Notes: generated from the sequence alone by a model not told the origin. A stretch of DNA of 64,000 nucleotides from Comamonadaceae bacterium (GCA_027484575.1 JAIXSQ010000007.1:310001-374000), one strand, 5' to 3'; counted from the stretch's first letter, positions 1 through 10,750 are shown. Program-made: numbers and translations.

Positions 1-859
1 ACACCACCACCGCCCGCTCGCCGTTGAACAGGCCCAGGGTCCAGAGGTTCTGCACCGAGTCGCCGACGCTGGCCACGTCGCCCAGCCGCACCGGCGCGCC
101 GTTGCGCCAGGCCACCACCAGCCCGCGGTAGTCGGCCGCCTGCAGCCCGCCGCCGGCGCTGTTGCGGGTGTAGACCTGCCAGCGCTCGCCGCCCTCCTCC
201 ACCACGCCCTTGGGCCGGTTGGCGGCGGTGGACTGGATGGCCGCGCGCACGTCCTCGCTGGAGATGCCCCACTGGTTCAGCGCCTGCGGCGACAGCTCGA
301 TGCGCACCGCCGGCTGGGCGCCGCCGCCGATCTCGACGTCGCCGACGCCGGACACCTGCGAGACCTTCTGCTGGACGATGTTGGAGACCGCGTCGTAGAT
401 CTGGCCCGGCGTGCGCGTGGGCGAGGTCAGGGCCAGGATCAGCACCGGCGCGGCGGCCGGGTTGGACTTGCGCCAGGTCGGGTTGCTGCGCAGCGTGGCG
501 GGCAGGTCGGCACGGCTGGCGTTGATCGCGGCCTGCACCTCGCGCGCGGCGGCGTCGATGTTGCGTTCGAGCTCGAACTGCAGGTTGATGCGGGTGGTGC
601 CGTTGCTGCTGGTCGAGGTGATCTCGTTGACGCCGGCGATCGCGCCCAGCCGCCGCTCCAGCGGCGTGGCGACGCTGCTGGCCATGGTGTCGGGGCTGGC
701 GCCGGGGATGCTGGCGCTGACCGTGATCACCGGGAAGTCCACCTTGGGCAGCGGCGCCACGGGCAGCAGGAAGAACGCGACGATGCCCGCCAGCGCCAGC
801 CACAGCGTGAGCAGCACGGTGGCGACGGGGCGGCGGACGAAGGGCGCGCTGAGGTTCAC
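1..859 (-). CDS. mdtC: RND efflux pump inner-membrane subunit, MdtC-like (partial)
   Basis: The visible part is the first 286 or so residues of a resistance-nodulation-division (RND) proton antiporter; the rest lies beyond the window edge. The start is GTG at 859, overlapping the upstream mdtB stop as GTGA, which fixes the frame. The N-terminus ([13 protein letters not shown]) and the first transmembrane segment are typical of the family, followed by the periplasmic porter domain with the SxxGTTRIxLQFEL-type stretch. In the Mdt family two different RND subunits form one trimer, and the neighbouring mdtA and mdtB fit this. Subunit naming (B versus C) rests on gene order and is the less certain part. 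Confidence 0.88.
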   Translation of the reverse strand, partial: MNLSAPFVRRPVATVLLTLWLALAGIVAFFLLPVAPLPKVDFPVITVSASIPGASPDTMASSVATPLERRLGAIAGVNEITSTSSNGTTRINLQFELERNIDAAAREVQAAINASRADLPATLRSNPTWRKSNPAAAPVLILALTSPTRTPGQIYDAVSNIVQQKVSQVSGVGDVEIGGGAQPAVRIELSPQALNQWGISSEDVRAAIQSTAANRPKGVVEEGGERWQVYTRNSAGGGLQAADYRGLVVAWRNGAPVRLGDVASVGDSVQNLWTLGLFNGERAVVV

Positions 860-3800
860 GCCGGCGCCTCCGCGCGGCGCCAGCGCGCGCCCAGCCGGTC
901 GAAAGCCAGGTAGACCACCGGCGTGGTGAACAGGGTCAGCAGCTGGCTGACCACCAGCCCGCCGAAGATCGCCAGGCCCAGCGGCCGGCGCAGCTCGGCG
1001 CCCTCGCCCCAGCCCAGCATCAGCGGCACCGCGGCGAACAGCGCGGCCAGGGTGGTCATCAGGATCGGGCGGAAGCGCAGCAGCGCCGCCTGGTGGATCG
1101 CCTCGCGCGGCGGCTTGCCTTCCAGCCGCTGCGCCTCCAGGGCGAAGTCGATCATCATGATCGCGTTCTTCTTGACGATCCCGATCAGCAGGATGATGCC
1201 GATGATCCCGATCACGCCCAGGTCCTGGCCGCTGATCCACAGCATGGCCAGCGCGCCCACGCCGGCCGAGGGCAGCGTCGAGAGGATGGTGACCGGGTGC
1301 ACGTAGCTCTCGTACAGCACGCCCAGCACGATGTACACGCAGACCACGGCCGCCAGGATCAGCCACAGCTGGTTGGTCAGCGAGGCTTCGTAGGCGCCGG
1401 CCGCGCCCAGGAACTGCAGCGTCACCGCCGGCGGCAGCCCGATGTCGCGCGCGGCCTGGCGCACCGCCTGCACCGCCGCGCCCAGCGACACGCCCGGGGC
1501 CGGGTCGAAGCCCACCGTGGCCGCCGGGTACTGCGCCACCCGCGTGACCTGCAGCGGCGCGGGCTGCTCGACCACCCGCGCCAGCGCCGACAGCGGCACC
1601 GCGTCGCCGCCGCCGGTGCGCAGCAGCACGTTGCCCAGCGCCTGGGCCGAGGGCACGGCCTCGGGCCGGGCCTCCAGGATCACGCGGTACTGGTTGGTCT
1701 CGGTGAAGATGGTCGAGACGATCCGCTGGCCGTAGGCGCTGTACAGCGCATCGTCGATGGCCGCCACCGTCACGCCCAGCCGCGCCGCGGTGTCGCGGTC
1801 GATGTCCACCAGCAGGGCCGAGCCGGTGGCGCCCGCATCGGTCACGCCGGCGCGCAGCTGCGGCAGCTCGCGCAGGCGGGCGGCCAGGCGCTGGGCCCAG
1901 CCGTTGACCACCGCGGTGTCGGCGCCCTCGAGCGCGACGCGCAGCGGCGTGGGCCCGCTCTCGGCATCGATGGTCAGGTCCTGCACCGCCTGCAGCCGCA
2001 GCTGCACGCCCTCGACCTGCTCGCCGGCGGCCTGCAGCCGCTGCAGCACCGGCTCGACGTCCCCGCGGGCGGCCGCCAGGTTCACCAGGATGCGGCCGGT
2101 GTGCAGCATGGTGTTGTTGGCGGCATCGACGCCCACCACGCTGGACAGCGAGGCCACCGCCGGGTCGGCCAGCAGCCGCTGCGCCACGGCCTGCTGCAGC
2201 TGGGCCATGCGGGCGTAGGACACCGAGGGCGCGGCCTCGACGCGCACCTGCAGCTGGCCGGTGTTCTGCACCGGGAACAGGCCCTTGGGGATGGCCAGGT
2301 ACAGCAGCACCGTGGCCACCAGGGTGGCCAGCGCCACCAGCAGCGTCAGCCCCTGGCGGTCGAGCACCCGCACCAGCGCCCGGTCGTAGGCGCCGACCAC
2401 CCGGTCGGTCCAGCGCGCCAGCGCGGCCGTGGCGCCGCGGTCCTGCGGCTGGCCGCCGAAGCCCGCGGACAGCCAGCGCGCCGACAGCATGGGCACGAGC
2501 GTCAGCGAGACCACGGCCGAGATCAGGATGGTGACGGCCAGCGTGACCGCGAACTCGCGGAACAGCCGGCCCACCACGTCGCCCATGAACAGCAGCGGGA
2601 TCAGCACCGCCACCAGCGAGACGGTCAGCGAGATGATGGTGAACCCGATCTCGCCCGCGCCGTCGATGGCGGCCTCGAACGGCCGCTTGCCCATCTCCAG
2701 GTGGCGGGCGATGTTCTCGATCATCACGATGGCGTCGTCGACCACGAAGCCGGTGGCGATGGTCAGCGCCATCAGCGACAGGTTGTTCAGGCTGTAGCCC
2801 AGCATCAGCATCACGCCGCAGCTGCCCACCAGCGACACCGGCACGGCCAGGCTGGCGATCAGCGTGGCGCGCGGGCTGCGCAGGAAGGCGAAGATCACCA
2901 GCACCACCAGCACCACCGCCAGCACCAGCTCGATCTGCACGTGCATGACCGAGGCCCGGATGCCGCTGGTGCGGTCGGACAGCAGCTGCACCTGCAGCCC
3001 GGCGGGCAGGCTCTCGCGCAGCTCGGGCAGGCGGCGCTGGATCGCGTCGACGGTGGAGATCACGTTGGCGCCCGGCTGGCGCCGCACCTCCAGCACCACC
3101 GCCGGCACCAGCCGCGCCTCGTCGCCTCCGGCCTTGCTGCCGGCCCAGGCGCCCAGGCGCACGTTCTCGGCGCTGTCGACGATCTGCGCCACGTCGCGCA
3201 GGCGCACCGGCGCGCCGTTGCGCCAGGTCAGCACCAGCCGGGCGTAGTCCTCGGCCTTGAGCAGCTGGTCGTTGGCATTGATGTTCCAGGCCCGCGTGGG
3301 CCCGTCGATGCTGCCCTTGGCCGCGTTGGCATTGGCGGCCGCGATGGCGGTGCGCACCGTGTCCAGCCCCAGGCCCGCGGCAGCCAGCGCGCGGGTGTCG
3401 GCCTGGATGCGCACCGCGGGCCGCTGCCCGCCCGACAGCGTGACCAGGCCCACGCCGGCCACCTGGCTGATCTTCAGCGCCAGCCGGGTGTTGACCAGGT
3501 TCTGCACCTCGGTCAGCGGCACCGTGTCGGAGGTGACCGCCAGCGTGAGGATGGGCGCGTCGGCGGGGTTGACCTTGGCGTACACCGGCGGCGCCGGCAG
3601 GTCCGCGGGCAGCAGCGAGGCGGCGGCGTTGATCGCCGCCTGCACCTGCTGCTCGGCCACGTCCAGCGGCAGGCCGAGCGTGAACTGCAGGGTGAGCAGC
3701 GAGGCACCGGCCGCGCTGGTGCTGGACATGCGGTCCAGCCCGGGCATCTGCCCGAACTGGCGCTCCAGCGGCGCGGTGACGGTCTGCGCCATCACCTCGG

Positions 3801-3966
3801 GGCTGGCGCCGGGGTACAGGGTCTGCACCTGGATGGTCGGGTAGTCCACCTCGGGCAGCGCCGCCAGCGGCAGCAGCCGCAGCGCCAGCAGCCCGGCCAG
3901 CACGATGGCCAGCATGAGCAGCGCGGTGGCGACCGGGCGCAGGATGAAGGGGCGCGAGGGGGTCAT
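856..3966 (-). CDS. mdtB: RND efflux pump inner-membrane subunit, MdtB-like
   Basis: A 1036-residue RND transporter, the usual family length. It begins [16 protein letters not shown] at ATG 3966 and shows the repeated layout of twelve membrane segments and two periplasmic loops. The TM4 stretch [17 protein letters not shown] holds the paired Asp residues used for proton coupling, and the [14 protein letters not shown] stretch marks the second half. It sits in the order mdtA-mdtB-mdtC with a GTGA overlap to mdtC. Unlike a normal tight operon, 106 bp lie between mdtA and mdtB, and they are filled by a copy of the dispersed palindromic repeat. The reading frame stays open through this repeat, so the start could be over-called; the conserved N-terminus decides for 3966. 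Confidence 0.93.
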   Translation of the reverse strand: MTPSRPFILRPVATALLMLAIVLAGLLALRLLPLAALPEVDYPTIQVQTLYPGASPEVMAQTVTAPLERQFGQMPGLDRMSSTSAAGASLLTLQFTLGLPLDVAEQQVQAAINAAASLLPADLPAPPVYAKVNPADAPILTLAVTSDTVPLTEVQNLVNTRLALKISQVAGVGLVTLSGGQRPAVRIQADTRALAAAGLGLDTVRTAIAAANANAAKGSIDGPTRAWNINANDQLLKAEDYARLVLTWRNGAPVRLRDVAQIVDSAENVRLGAWAGSKAGGDEARLVPAVVLEVRRQPGANVISTVDAIQRRLPELRESLPAGLQVQLLSDRTSGIRASVMHVQIELVLAVVLVVLVIFAFLRSPRATLIASLAVPVSLVGSCGVMLMLGYSLNNLSLMALTIATGFVVDDAIVMIENIARHLEMGKRPFEAAIDGAGEIGFTIISLTVSLVAVLIPLLFMGDVVGRLFREFAVTLAVTILISAVVSLTLVPMLSARWLSAGFGGQPQDRGATAALARWTDRVVGAYDRALVRVLDRQGLTLLVALATLVATVLLYLAIPKGLFPVQNTGQLQVRVEAAPSVSYARMAQLQQAVAQRLLADPAVASLSSVVGVDAANNTMLHTGRILVNLAAARGDVEPVLQRLQAAGEQVEGVQLRLQAVQDLTIDAESGPTPLRVALEGADTAVVNGWAQRLAARLRELPQLRAGVTDAGATGSALLVDIDRDTAARLGVTVAAIDDALYSAYGQRIVSTIFTETNQYRVILEARPEAVPSAQALGNVLLRTGGGDAVPLSALARVVEQPAPLQVTRVAQYPAATVGFDPAPGVSLGAAVQAVRQAARDIGLPPAVTLQFLGAAGAYEASLTNQLWLILAAVVCVYIVLGVLYESYVHPVTILSTLPSAGVGALAMLWISGQDLGVIGIIGIILLIGIVKKNAIMMIDFALEAQRLEGKPPREAIHQAALLRFRPILMTTLAALFAAVPLMLGWGEGAELRRPLGLAIFGGLVVSQLLTLFTTPVVYLAFDRLGARWRRAEAPA

Positions 3967-3987
3967 GCGCGCGCCCTCCCCCGGCCC

Positions 3988-4063
3988 GTCGCCCCCGCGC
4001 AGGCGGGGGCCCACGCACGTCCCGGGTGCAGGCGTGGATCCCCGCCTGCGCGGGGATGACGAC
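3988..4063. repeat. Dispersed palindromic repeat, copy between mdtA and mdtB
   Basis: Two hairpin-forming blocks, one centred on CCCCCGCGCAGGCGGGGG and one on ATCCCCGCCTGCGCGGGGAT, match the repeat family seen at 22.2, 25.8, 36.1, 54.9 and 60.0 kb. The arms differ from the other copies but are compensated on both sides, so the stem is kept. Its place inside an operon suggests it may alter message stability between the adaptor and pump genes; that is inference. Confidence 0.8.
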
Positions 4064-4072
4064 GCGTGTTCC

Positions 4073-5815
4073 TCACTGCGCCGCGCCCCCGCCCTGCTGC
4101 ATGCGCTCGCGCAGCATCCGCCAGCGCTCGACCGCCTGCGGCTCGCCGCGGTCCAGGGCTTCGAGAAAGCGCTTGCGGCGCTCCAGCTGCTCGGGGTCGC
4201 CGGCCACCATCGCGAGCATGCGCTGGCGCTGCTCGGGCGTCGGCAGGTCGGCCGCGGCGGACGGGGCCGCGGGCGCGGCTGGCCCGGCCGCGGTGCCTGC
4301 GGAACGGGCCGTGGCACGCGGCGACGCTGCCGCCACCGCCGGGCCCGGGGGTGCCCCCGGTGCCGTGGCCGTGGCGGGCGGCGCCGTGGACGGTGCGGCC
4401 GGCGCCCCTTGCGCGGCGGGACCGGGGGCCGGACCCGCCGGCGCGGCGCCGCCACCCGGCACCGAGGCCGGGCCGCGCGGCCGCTCGCCCGGCAGCAGCA
4501 CGCGCGAGCCGTCGCGCAGCCGGTCGGCGCCGTCGGTCACGACCCGCTCGCCGGCCTGCAGCCCCTGCGCCACCTGCACCACGTCGGCGGTGGACTGGCC
4601 GCGCCGCACGGGCCGCAGCGACACGGTGCGGTCGGCATTGACCACGAACACGTGCTCGCCCTGCGGGCCCTGCCGGATCGCGGCCACCGGCACCACCACC
4701 GCGCCGGCGATGGTGCGCAGCTGCAGCTGCACGTTGACGAACTGGTTGGGGAACAGCCGGCCCTCCCGGTTGGCGAAGCGGGCCTTGGCCTTGATGGTGC
4801 CGGTGCTGGTGTCGACCTGGTTGTCCAGCGACAGGAAGCTGCCGGCCTCGAGCAGGCCGGCGCGGTTGCGGTCCAGCGCCCGCACGGCCATGCCGCCCGG
4901 CCCGCCACCGGCGCCGGCCAGCACGGCGCCGACCTGGTCCTGCGGCAGCGCGAACTGCACGTCGATCGGCGCCATCTGCGTGATCACCGCGACGCCGTTG
5001 GCATCGCCCGGCGTGACCACGTTGCCCACGTCCACCGGGCGCAGGCCGACCCGGCCGGCGATGGGCGCGGTGATGCGGGTGTACGACAGGTTCAGCCGCG
5101 CCGTGCCCTCGGCGGCCTTGTCGACCGCCACCGCGGCCTCCAGCTGGCGCACCAGCGCGGCCTGGGTGTCGACCTCCTGGCGCGCGATCGAGTCCTGCGC
5201 CAGCAGCTGCTGGTAGCGCTGCAGGGTGACGCGGGCGGTGTCCAGCTGGGCCTCGTCGCGCATGCGCTGGCCGGCGGCCTGCTGCAGCGCCAGCTCGAAC
5301 GGGCGCGGGTCGATCTGCGCCAGCAGCTCGCCCTGGCGCACCGCCTGGCCCTCGCGGTAGAGCACCTGCTGCAGCGGGCCCGAGACCTGCGGCCGCACCC
5401 GCACCGTGGCCAGCGGCACCACGGTGCCCAGCGCCTCGAGCGTGACGCTCAGGTCCTGCTGCTGCGCCACGGCCACGCCCACCGTGGTGGGCGGTGCGCC
5501 GCGCGGCGCGCCGCCACCGGGGCCGCCCGGCCCGCCGGGCCCCATCCCCGGCGCGCCGGCCATGCCGCCGCCGGGGCGCGAGGCGCCGCCCTGCGGGCCG
5601 CTGGCCGCCGCCGCCGGGCCGCCCGGTCCGCGCCCGCCGCCGTCGTCGGCGCCCGGGCCGGTGAACCACCAGGCCGCCAGGCCCAGCGCGGCCACGGCGA
5701 GCACCGCGACCGTGCCGCCCACCCAGCGGCCGGTGCGGCCGTACTGGCGGGGTGCGGGCAGGTCGGGGGCGGCGGGGCCGGTCGGCGCGGGACGGTCGGA
5801 CGGGTCCTGGGGCAT
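4073..5815 (-). CDS. mdtA: RND efflux periplasmic adaptor (membrane fusion protein), MdtA-like
   Basis: A 580-residue HlyD/RND adaptor that would bridge the MdtBC pump and an outer-membrane channel. After a short cytoplasmic start there is one membrane segment (about residues 31-50), a Gly/Pro-rich linker, then the lipoyl-like half-motifs ([18 protein letters not shown] and [16 protein letters not shown]) around a coiled-coil hairpin, and the beta-barrel region. It is much longer than Escherichia coli MdtA (about 415 residues): both the linker and a C-terminal tail of about 110 residues, rich in Ala/Pro/Gly and ending in a charged helical stretch ([21 protein letters not shown]), are extra. 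The start ATG has AAGGA upstream. No outer-membrane channel gene is visible in the window. Confidence 0.9.
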   Translation of the reverse strand: MPQDPSDRPAPTGPAAPDLPAPRQYGRTGRWVGGTVAVLAVAALGLAAWWFTGPGADDGGGRGPGGPAAAASGPQGGASRPGGGMAGAPGMGPGGPGGPGGGAPRGAPPTTVGVAVAQQQDLSVTLEALGTVVPLATVRVRPQVSGPLQQVLYREGQAVRQGELLAQIDPRPFELALQQAAGQRMRDEAQLDTARVTLQRYQQLLAQDSIARQEVDTQAALVRQLEAAVAVDKAAEGTARLNLSYTRITAPIAGRVGLRPVDVGNVVTPGDANGVAVITQMAPIDVQFALPQDQVGAVLAGAGGGPGGMAVRALDRNRAGLLEAGSFLSLDNQVDTSTGTIKAKARFANREGRLFPNQFVNVQLQLRTIAGAVVVPVAAIRQGPQGEHVFVVNADRTVSLRPVRRGQSTADVVQVAQGLQAGERVVTDGADRLRDGSRVLLPGERPRGPASVPGGGAAPAGPAPGPAAQGAPAAPSTAPPATATAPGAPPGPAVAAASPRATARSAGTAAGPAAPAAPSAAADLPTPEQRQRMLAMVAGDPEQLERRKRFLEALDRGEPQAVERWRMLRERMQQGGGAAQ

Positions 5816-5982
5816 GGCAATCCTTGTTGTTGTGGCGTGCGGGGCGGCGCCGCCCGGCGGCGACGCAGCCCGGCCCGCAGTCTGCATGCGACGCATGTCA
5901 GGCCGCGGGCGGCCGTGTCGCCGGCGTGCAAAGGACTGTGTCGGCCCTGCAAAGCGCCGCCGGTGGCACGGCGGCCGCGAGC

Positions 5983-7710
5983 TTAAGGCAGCGGCAAAGG
6001 CCGCCCATCGGCCTGGGACAGCGGCGGCAGCCCCAGCAGCCGCGCCAGCGTGGGCGCCAGGTCCACCGGCTCGACCGGCGCCTCGACGCGGCCGGCCCGC
6101 ACCCAGGGCGGCCCCCACAGCAGCAGCGGCACGCGCGCGTCCTCGTCCCAGGGCGAGCCGTGGGTGCTGCCGGCGGGCACCGGCACCCAGCCGCGCCGCA
6201 GCGCGTACTGCACCTCGCCCGAGCGCTGCGGATGCCAGCTGCGCCGCATGGCGTCGAACAGCGGCGCGCCGCCGCGGCTGCCGCTGGCCAGCTCGGCCGC
6301 GGTGTAGGCCGCCGCGATGCCTTCCTCGCGCAGCAGCGCGGCGCGCGCCCGCTCGGCCACCGTGGCCACGTCCAGGCCGCGCTCGGCCACCAGGCGCCGG
6401 CTCACCACCAGGCTCGAGGCCGGGCTGCCGGCCACCAGCGGCGTGGCGCCGCCGAACTCGGCGGCGAGCTGCGCGTTCACCCGCGCGACCACCGGCCCCA
6501 GCTGCACGCGCCGCCCGCCCAGGGCCTGGCCCTCGGGCGACTCGGGCGCATGGCTGAAGCCGTGGTCGGCGCTCAGGGCCGCGACCCAGCGGCCGGCGCC
6601 CACGCGCGCGTCGAGCGCGCGGAAGAAGTCCTGCAGCTGCGCGTCCAGCTGCAGCAGGTGGTCGTTGGACAGCCGCGACTCGGCGCTGTAGGCATGGTTG
6701 ACGTAGTCGTGGCCCGACAGGCTCACGGCCAGCAGGTCGGGCACCGCGTCGGCGCCCAGGCCTTCGCCCGCGACCGCGGCCAGCGCGAAGTCCAGGCTGA
6801 GCTGGTCGACCACCGGGCTGCGCAGCAGCGCCTCGTAGAACGCCGGCCCGGGGGCCAGGTCGTCGGGCCCGCTGAAGGCCATGGGCAGGCGCCCCGCGCG
6901 GCCTGCATACCAAGGCTGGCCGTCGGCCAGGCCCGGCGCCTCGCCAGCGGGCGTGCGCAGCGCCTCCCAGCGGCGGCCGAACCAGCGGTCGGCCGGCCGG
7001 GCCGCATTCCAGGCCTGGACCCAGGCCGGGTGCTGCGCCATGTAGTACGTGGTCGAGGCGAACTGGCCGCTGGACGCCTGGTACATGTAGGCCGTGCCGG
7101 TGCGGCCGGCCGGCAGGATGGCGCCGCGGTCCTTGCCCGAGATGCCCACCACCTTGGCGGCCGGCTCGCGCGCGCGCAGCACGTCCCCCACGGTCTCCAC
7201 CAGCAGGTTGCGCGGGCTGGTGCCGTCCAGCGGCCGGGTGGCGTGACCGATGTAACCGTGGCGCTCGTCGCCGGTGTTGTAGACCTGTGTGCCGGTGGCC
7301 GGCTCGAGCCAGTTGTTGCCCACGATGCCGGTGCGCCAGGGATAGGCGCCGGTGGCCAGCGCGGCATGGCCGGCGGCGGTGACGGTGAAGGCGTGGCCGT
7401 AGCGCGCCGCGCCGTAGGCGGCCCCGCGGTCCAGCAGCCGGGCCAGGCCGTCGGGGCCGTAGTAGGGCCGCAGCGCCTCGAGCTGCCGCTGCGGCAGGCC
7501 GTCCACCACCAGCAGCACGACCAGGCGGGGGCGCGCGGCCGGGGCGGCGGCCGCGACGTCGGTGCCCGGGGCCGGCGGCGCGCCGGCGCAGCCGGCCAGG
7601 CCCAGCACGGCCGCGGCGGCGGCGCCGCGCAACCACGCGCGGCGGCCGGGATGCGTGGGCGGGATCGCAGCGGGCGCGCGGAGGGGGCGAGGCGCGGGCG
7701 GGCGGCTCAC
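5983..7710 (-). CDS. Alkaline phosphatase superfamily phosphodiesterase, Tat lipoprotein
   Basis: A 575-residue type I phosphodiesterase/nucleotide pyrophosphatase-like enzyme, close in layout to PafA-type phosphatases. Residues LVVLLVVDGLP carry the first metal Asp, the stretch TVTAAGHAAL the likely Thr nucleophile, and SLSGHDYVNH and ALSADHGFSH the later metal ligands. The N-terminus has a twin-arginine motif (RRAWLRG), a hydrophobic run and a lipobox (LAGC), so it is probably exported folded and lipid-anchored. The GTG start at 7710 overlaps the uspA stop as GTGA. The substrate cannot be read from the sequence; a phosphate-scavenging phosphomonoesterase or diesterase is likely. Confidence 0.85.
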   Translation of the reverse strand: MSRPPAPRPLRAPAAIPPTHPGRRAWLRGAAAAAVLGLAGCAGAPPAPGTDVAAAAPAARPRLVVLLVVDGLPQRQLEALRPYYGPDGLARLLDRGAAYGAARYGHAFTVTAAGHAALATGAYPWRTGIVGNNWLEPATGTQVYNTGDERHGYIGHATRPLDGTSPRNLLVETVGDVLRAREPAAKVVGISGKDRGAILPAGRTGTAYMYQASSGQFASTTYYMAQHPAWVQAWNAARPADRWFGRRWEALRTPAGEAPGLADGQPWYAGRAGRLPMAFSGPDDLAPGPAFYEALLRSPVVDQLSLDFALAAVAGEGLGADAVPDLLAVSLSGHDYVNHAYSAESRLSNDHLLQLDAQLQDFFRALDARVGAGRWVAALSADHGFSHAPESPEGQALGGRRVQLGPVVARVNAQLAAEFGGATPLVAGSPASSLVVSRRLVAERGLDVATVAERARAALLREEGIAAAYTAAELASGSRGGAPLFDAMRRSWHPQRSGEVQYALRRGWVPVPAGSTHGSPWDEDARVPLLLWGPPWVRAGRVEAPVEPVDLAPTLARLLGLPPLSQADGRPLPLP

Positions 7711-8144
7711 CGCGTGATCACGCACAGCACGCTGCAGTGCGCGTGCTCGATCAGCGCGCCGGAGATGGAGCCGCGCCACCAGCGGGCGGCCCAGCTGTCC
7801 AGGTGCTTGTGGCCCACCACGATCAGGTCGGCCTCGACCTTGCGGGCGTACTTGACGATCTCGTCGACCGCCTCGCCGGTCACCACCTCGCCGCGCGCCG
7901 CGTAGCCGGCCTGCTCGAGCCGGCGGATGCCGTCGCGCAGCACGCCGTCGTACTTGGCGCGCTCGCGCTCCTCGAGCTCGACGTCGTAGACGCCGCCCTC
8001 GAGGCCGACGAAGCTCATCGCCGAGGGCATGACCGCGACCAGCACCAGCTCGGACTTGCCCCACAGCGCCAGTTCACGGCAGTCGAGCAGCGCCTTCTGG
8101 CCGGCATCGCTGCCGTCGTAGGCCAACAGGATCCTCTTGTACAT
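7707..8144 (-). CDS. Universal stress protein, UspA family
   Basis: A 145-residue single-domain Usp protein starting M-Y-K-R-I-L-L-A-Y-D-G-S-D, the standard N-terminal strand and Asp. The C-terminal segment VVGHKHLDSWAARWWRGSIS fits the nucleotide-binding pattern of ATP-binding Usp proteins (G-x2-G-x9-G-S/T), although the spacing is loose. GGAG lies about nine bases before ATG 8144. It is translationally coupled to the downstream phosphodiesterase lipoprotein. The pairing is unusual and its meaning is unknown. Confidence 0.9.
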   Translation of the reverse strand: MYKRILLAYDGSDAGQKALLDCRELALWGKSELVLVAVMPSAMSFVGLEGGVYDVELEERERAKYDGVLRDGIRRLEQAGYAARGEVVTGEAVDEIVKYARKVEADLIVVGHKHLDSWAARWWRGSISGALIEHAHCSVLCVITR

Positions 8145-8221
8145 GGCGGGGCTCCGCAGGGTGGCGATGGCCGGAGCATACGGCGCGGCGCGGCGGCCGG
8201 ACCGAGGGTTTCCCACGCCAC

Positions 8222-8245
8222 GCCGGGGCCCGGCCGGGCCCCGGC
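8222..8245 (-). terminator. GC hairpin after cobT, possible operon end
   Basis: A perfect 10-bp stem (GCCGGGGCCC / GGGCCCCGGC) with a 4-base loop lies 14 bases after the cobT stop, between the cobalamin operon and uspA. No U-run follows, so it may act with Rho or only as a 3' stabiliser. Confidence 0.45.
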
Positions 8246-8258
8246 GGTCAGGCGGCGT

Positions 8259-9317
8259 TCAGGCCCGGTTGGACACGCCGGCGGACGAGAAGCTGGCCAT
8301 CTCGCGCAGCACCGCGCAGGCCGACACGACCAGCGGCCAGGCCAGCGCGGCACCCGAGCCCTCGCCCAGCCGCAGCCCCAGGTCCAGCAGCGCCCGCGCC
8401 GGCGTCCGGGCGTCGGGGCCCAGGTGCCGCAGCAGCAGGCCGTGGCCGCATTCGCCCGAGCGGTGCGACCAGACGCAGCGCTGCAGCACGTGCGGCTGCA
8501 GCCGCGCGGCCACCAGCACCGCGGCGCCGGTGATGAAGCCGTCGACCACCACCAGCTTGCGGCGCGCCGCGGCCTCGAGCACCGCGCCGGCCATGGCCGC
8601 GATCTCGAAGCCGCCGAAGGCGGCCAGCGCGTCCAGCGGCGCGACCGCGCCGGCATGGCGGTCGAGCACGCGGGCGAGGATGTCGCGCTTGCGGGCGATG
8701 CCCGCATCGTCCAGCCCGGTGCCGGCGCCCACGCAGTCGGCCAGGTCGCTGCCGGTCAGCCGCGCCAGCAGCAGCGCGGCGGCCGAGGTGTTGCCGATGC
8801 CCATCTCGCCCAGCAGCAGCACGTTGCCGGGCAGCGTGGCCGCGACCTCGCGCCCGGCGGCGATCGCCTGCAGGCACTGCGCCGGCGTCATGGCCGGGCC
8901 GGCCAGCGCGTCGGCGGTGCCGGGCGCGACCTTGCGCAGCCACAGGCCGGGTTGCGCCTCGAAGGCATGGCGCACGCCCACGTCCACCACCGTCAGCGCC
9001 AGCCCGTGCTGGCGCGCCAGCACGCTCACGGCGGCGCCGCCGGCCAGGAAGTTGCGCACCATCTGCCAGGTGACGTCGGACGGGTAGGCCGACACGCCGT
9101 GCGCGGCCAGGCCGTGGTCGGCGGCGAACACCACCAGCTGCGGCCGGTCCGGGCGCGGCGCCTCGGTGCCCAGCACCAGGCCGACCTGCAGGGCGAGGTC
9201 CTCCAGGCGCCCCAGGGCGCCCACGGGCTTGGTCTTGTCGTCCAGCAGCGCCTGCAGCCGGGCGGCGAGCGCGGGGTCGTCGATGGGGTCGATGCGGGGA
9301 AGGTCGGTGAGGGTCAT
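8259..9317 (-). CDS. cobT: Nicotinate-nucleotide-dimethylbenzimidazole phosphoribosyltransferase
   Basis: A 352-residue CobT. It makes alpha-ribazole phosphate from nicotinate mononucleotide and dimethylbenzimidazole, which is the lower-ligand arm of cobalamin assembly. Conserved stretches include the N-terminal DDKTKPVGALGRLEDLA, VVFAADHGLAAHGVSAYP, the glycine-rich GEMGIGNTSAAA, and the C-terminal GEGSGAA with Glu319, equivalent in position to the catalytic Glu317 of the Salmonella enzyme. The ATG at 9317 overlaps the cobQ stop as ATGA. It is the last gene of the B12 operon; cobS and the alpha-ribazole phosphatase, which often follow, are not in this window. Confidence 0.95.
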   Translation of the reverse strand: MTLTDLPRIDPIDDPALAARLQALLDDKTKPVGALGRLEDLALQVGLVLGTEAPRPDRPQLVVFAADHGLAAHGVSAYPSDVTWQMVRNFLAGGAAVSVLARQHGLALTVVDVGVRHAFEAQPGLWLRKVAPGTADALAGPAMTPAQCLQAIAAGREVAATLPGNVLLLGEMGIGNTSAAALLLARLTGSDLADCVGAGTGLDDAGIARKRDILARVLDRHAGAVAPLDALAAFGGFEIAAMAGAVLEAAARRKLVVVDGFITGAAVLVAARLQPHVLQRCVWSHRSGECGHGLLLRHLGPDARTPARALLDLGLRLGEGSGAALAWPLVVSACAVLREMASFSSAGVSNRA

Positions 9318-10750
9318 GCGATGAGGGACGCGAGCACCCCGGGGGCGAAGTGCGTGTCGATGAAATCGGCCAGGCCGTCGTAGACGGCGTCGGGGTCGGG
9401 CACGCGGGCGCCGAACAGCGCGCGCAGCACCCGCGGGTCCTCCAGCAGGCCGTGCAGGTAGACGCCCAGCACGTTGCCGGCCGGGTTCTGCCAGCCCAGG
9501 CCGCCGGCCAGCGCCACACGGGCGGCCGGCATGGCCGGGTCCTGGGCGCTGCGGCCGTGGTGGATCTCGTAGCCGCGCACCGGCACGCCCGACAGCGCGG
9601 CCCAGGGGCCGTGCAGCGGCGCGAACACCGCCTCGGTGCGCGCCACGGTCTTGGCCGGCTCGAACACCGTGACCAGCGGCAGCAGCCCCAGGCCGGGCGC
9701 GTTGCCGTCGATGCCGTGCGGGTCGACCAGCGCCTCGCCCAGCACCTGCAGGCCGCCGCAGATGCCCAGCACCCGGCCGCCGGCCGCCGCATGCGCGGCG
9801 ACCGCACGGTCCAGGCCCTGCGCGCGCAGCCAGGCCAGGTCGCCGCTGGTGTGCTTGGAGCCGGGCAGCACCACCCAGTCGGCGCGGTCCAGGTCGGCCG
9901 GCGTGCGGACCCAGCGCAGGCGCACGCCGGGCAGCTGCGCCAGCGGCTGGAACTCGTCGAGATTGCTGATCCGCGGCCAGGCCACGATGGCGATGACGGG
10001 CCCCTCGCCGCCCGCGTCCGCGGACGCCGGACCGTACCAGCCGTCCTCCTCGGGCAGGCCGTGGCCGCGCCACATCGGCAGCGTGGCCACGGTGGGCACG
10101 CCGGTCAGCGCCTGCAGCTGCTGCGGCCCGGGGGCGAGCAGCGCGGGGTCGCCGCGGAACTTGTTCAGGACGAAGCCGCGCAGCAGCGCCTGTTCCTCGC
10201 GCGGCAGCAGCGCCCAGGTGCCGTGCAGGTGGGCGAAGGCGCCGCCGCGGTCGATGTCGGTGACCAGCAGGCAGCGCGCCTGCGCATGCAGCGCCACCCG
10301 CATGTTCACCACGTCGGCGTCCCTGAGGTTGATCTCGGCCGGCGAGCCCGCGCCTTCGATGACGACGACCTCGTGCCCGGCGCGCAGCCCGTCCAGCGCC
10401 TGCGCCAGCCGCGGCCACACGGCGGCGCTGCGGCTGCGCCAGTCCATGCGCGTCAGTGCCTCGTCGACCTGCCCGAGCAGCACCACCTGGCTGTGGGTGT
10501 CGCGCTCGGGCTTGAGCAGCAGCGGGTTCATGCGCACCTCGGGCTCGGCCCGCGCCGCGCGGGCCTGGAACCACTGCGCGCTGCCGATCTCGCCGCCGGC
10601 CACCACCCGCGCGTTGTTGCTCATGTTCTGCGCCTTGTAGGGCGCCACGCGCAGGCCCTGGCGCGCGTACCAGCGGCACAGCGCGGTGGCCAGCCAGCTC
10701 TTGCCGGCGCCGCTGGAGGTGCCCAGCACCATCACGCAGCGCGCGGTCAC
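9314..10750 (-). CDS. cobQ: Cobyric acid synthase
   Basis: A 478-residue glutamine-dependent amidotransferase (CobQ/CbiP) that amidates four side-chain carboxylates of adenosylcobyrinic acid a,c-diamide. The N-terminal half has the P-loop-like GTSSGAGKSW and the KAQNMSNNA motif. The C-terminal class I glutaminase domain shows GICGGLQ with the nucleophile Cys331, the PVRGYEIHHG strand and the catalytic-His region VYLHGLLED. The start is GTG 10750, overlapping the cobC stop as GTGA; the start M-V-L-G-T lies only a few codons further in, so no other start fits better. Confidence 0.95.
   Translation of the reverse strand: MTARCVMVLGTSSGAGKSWLATALCRWYARQGLRVAPYKAQNMSNNARVVAGGEIGSAQWFQARAARAEPEVRMNPLLLKPERDTHSQVVLLGQVDEALTRMDWRSRSAAVWPRLAQALDGLRAGHEVVVIEGAGSPAEINLRDADVVNMRVALHAQARCLLVTDIDRGGAFAHLHGTWALLPREEQALLRGFVLNKFRGDPALLAPGPQQLQALTGVPTVATLPMWRGHGLPEEDGWYGPASADAGGEGPVIAIVAWPRISNLDEFQPLAQLPGVRLRWVRTPADLDRADWVVLPGSKHTSGDLAWLRAQGLDRAVAAHAAAGGRVLGICGGLQVLGEALVDPHGIDGNAPGLGLLPLVTVFEPAKTVARTEAVFAPLHGPWAALSGVPVRGYEIHHGRSAQDPAMPAARVALAGGLGWQNPAGNVLGVYLHGLLEDPRVLRALFGARVPDPDAVYDGLADFIDTHFAPGVLASLIA

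Noticed and set aside
1093..4059. 988-codon open frame on the plus strand opposite mdtB
   Set aside because: It mirrors the RND gene codon pattern, is low-complexity His/Gln/Arg-rich, and matches no family; a shadow caused by high GC.
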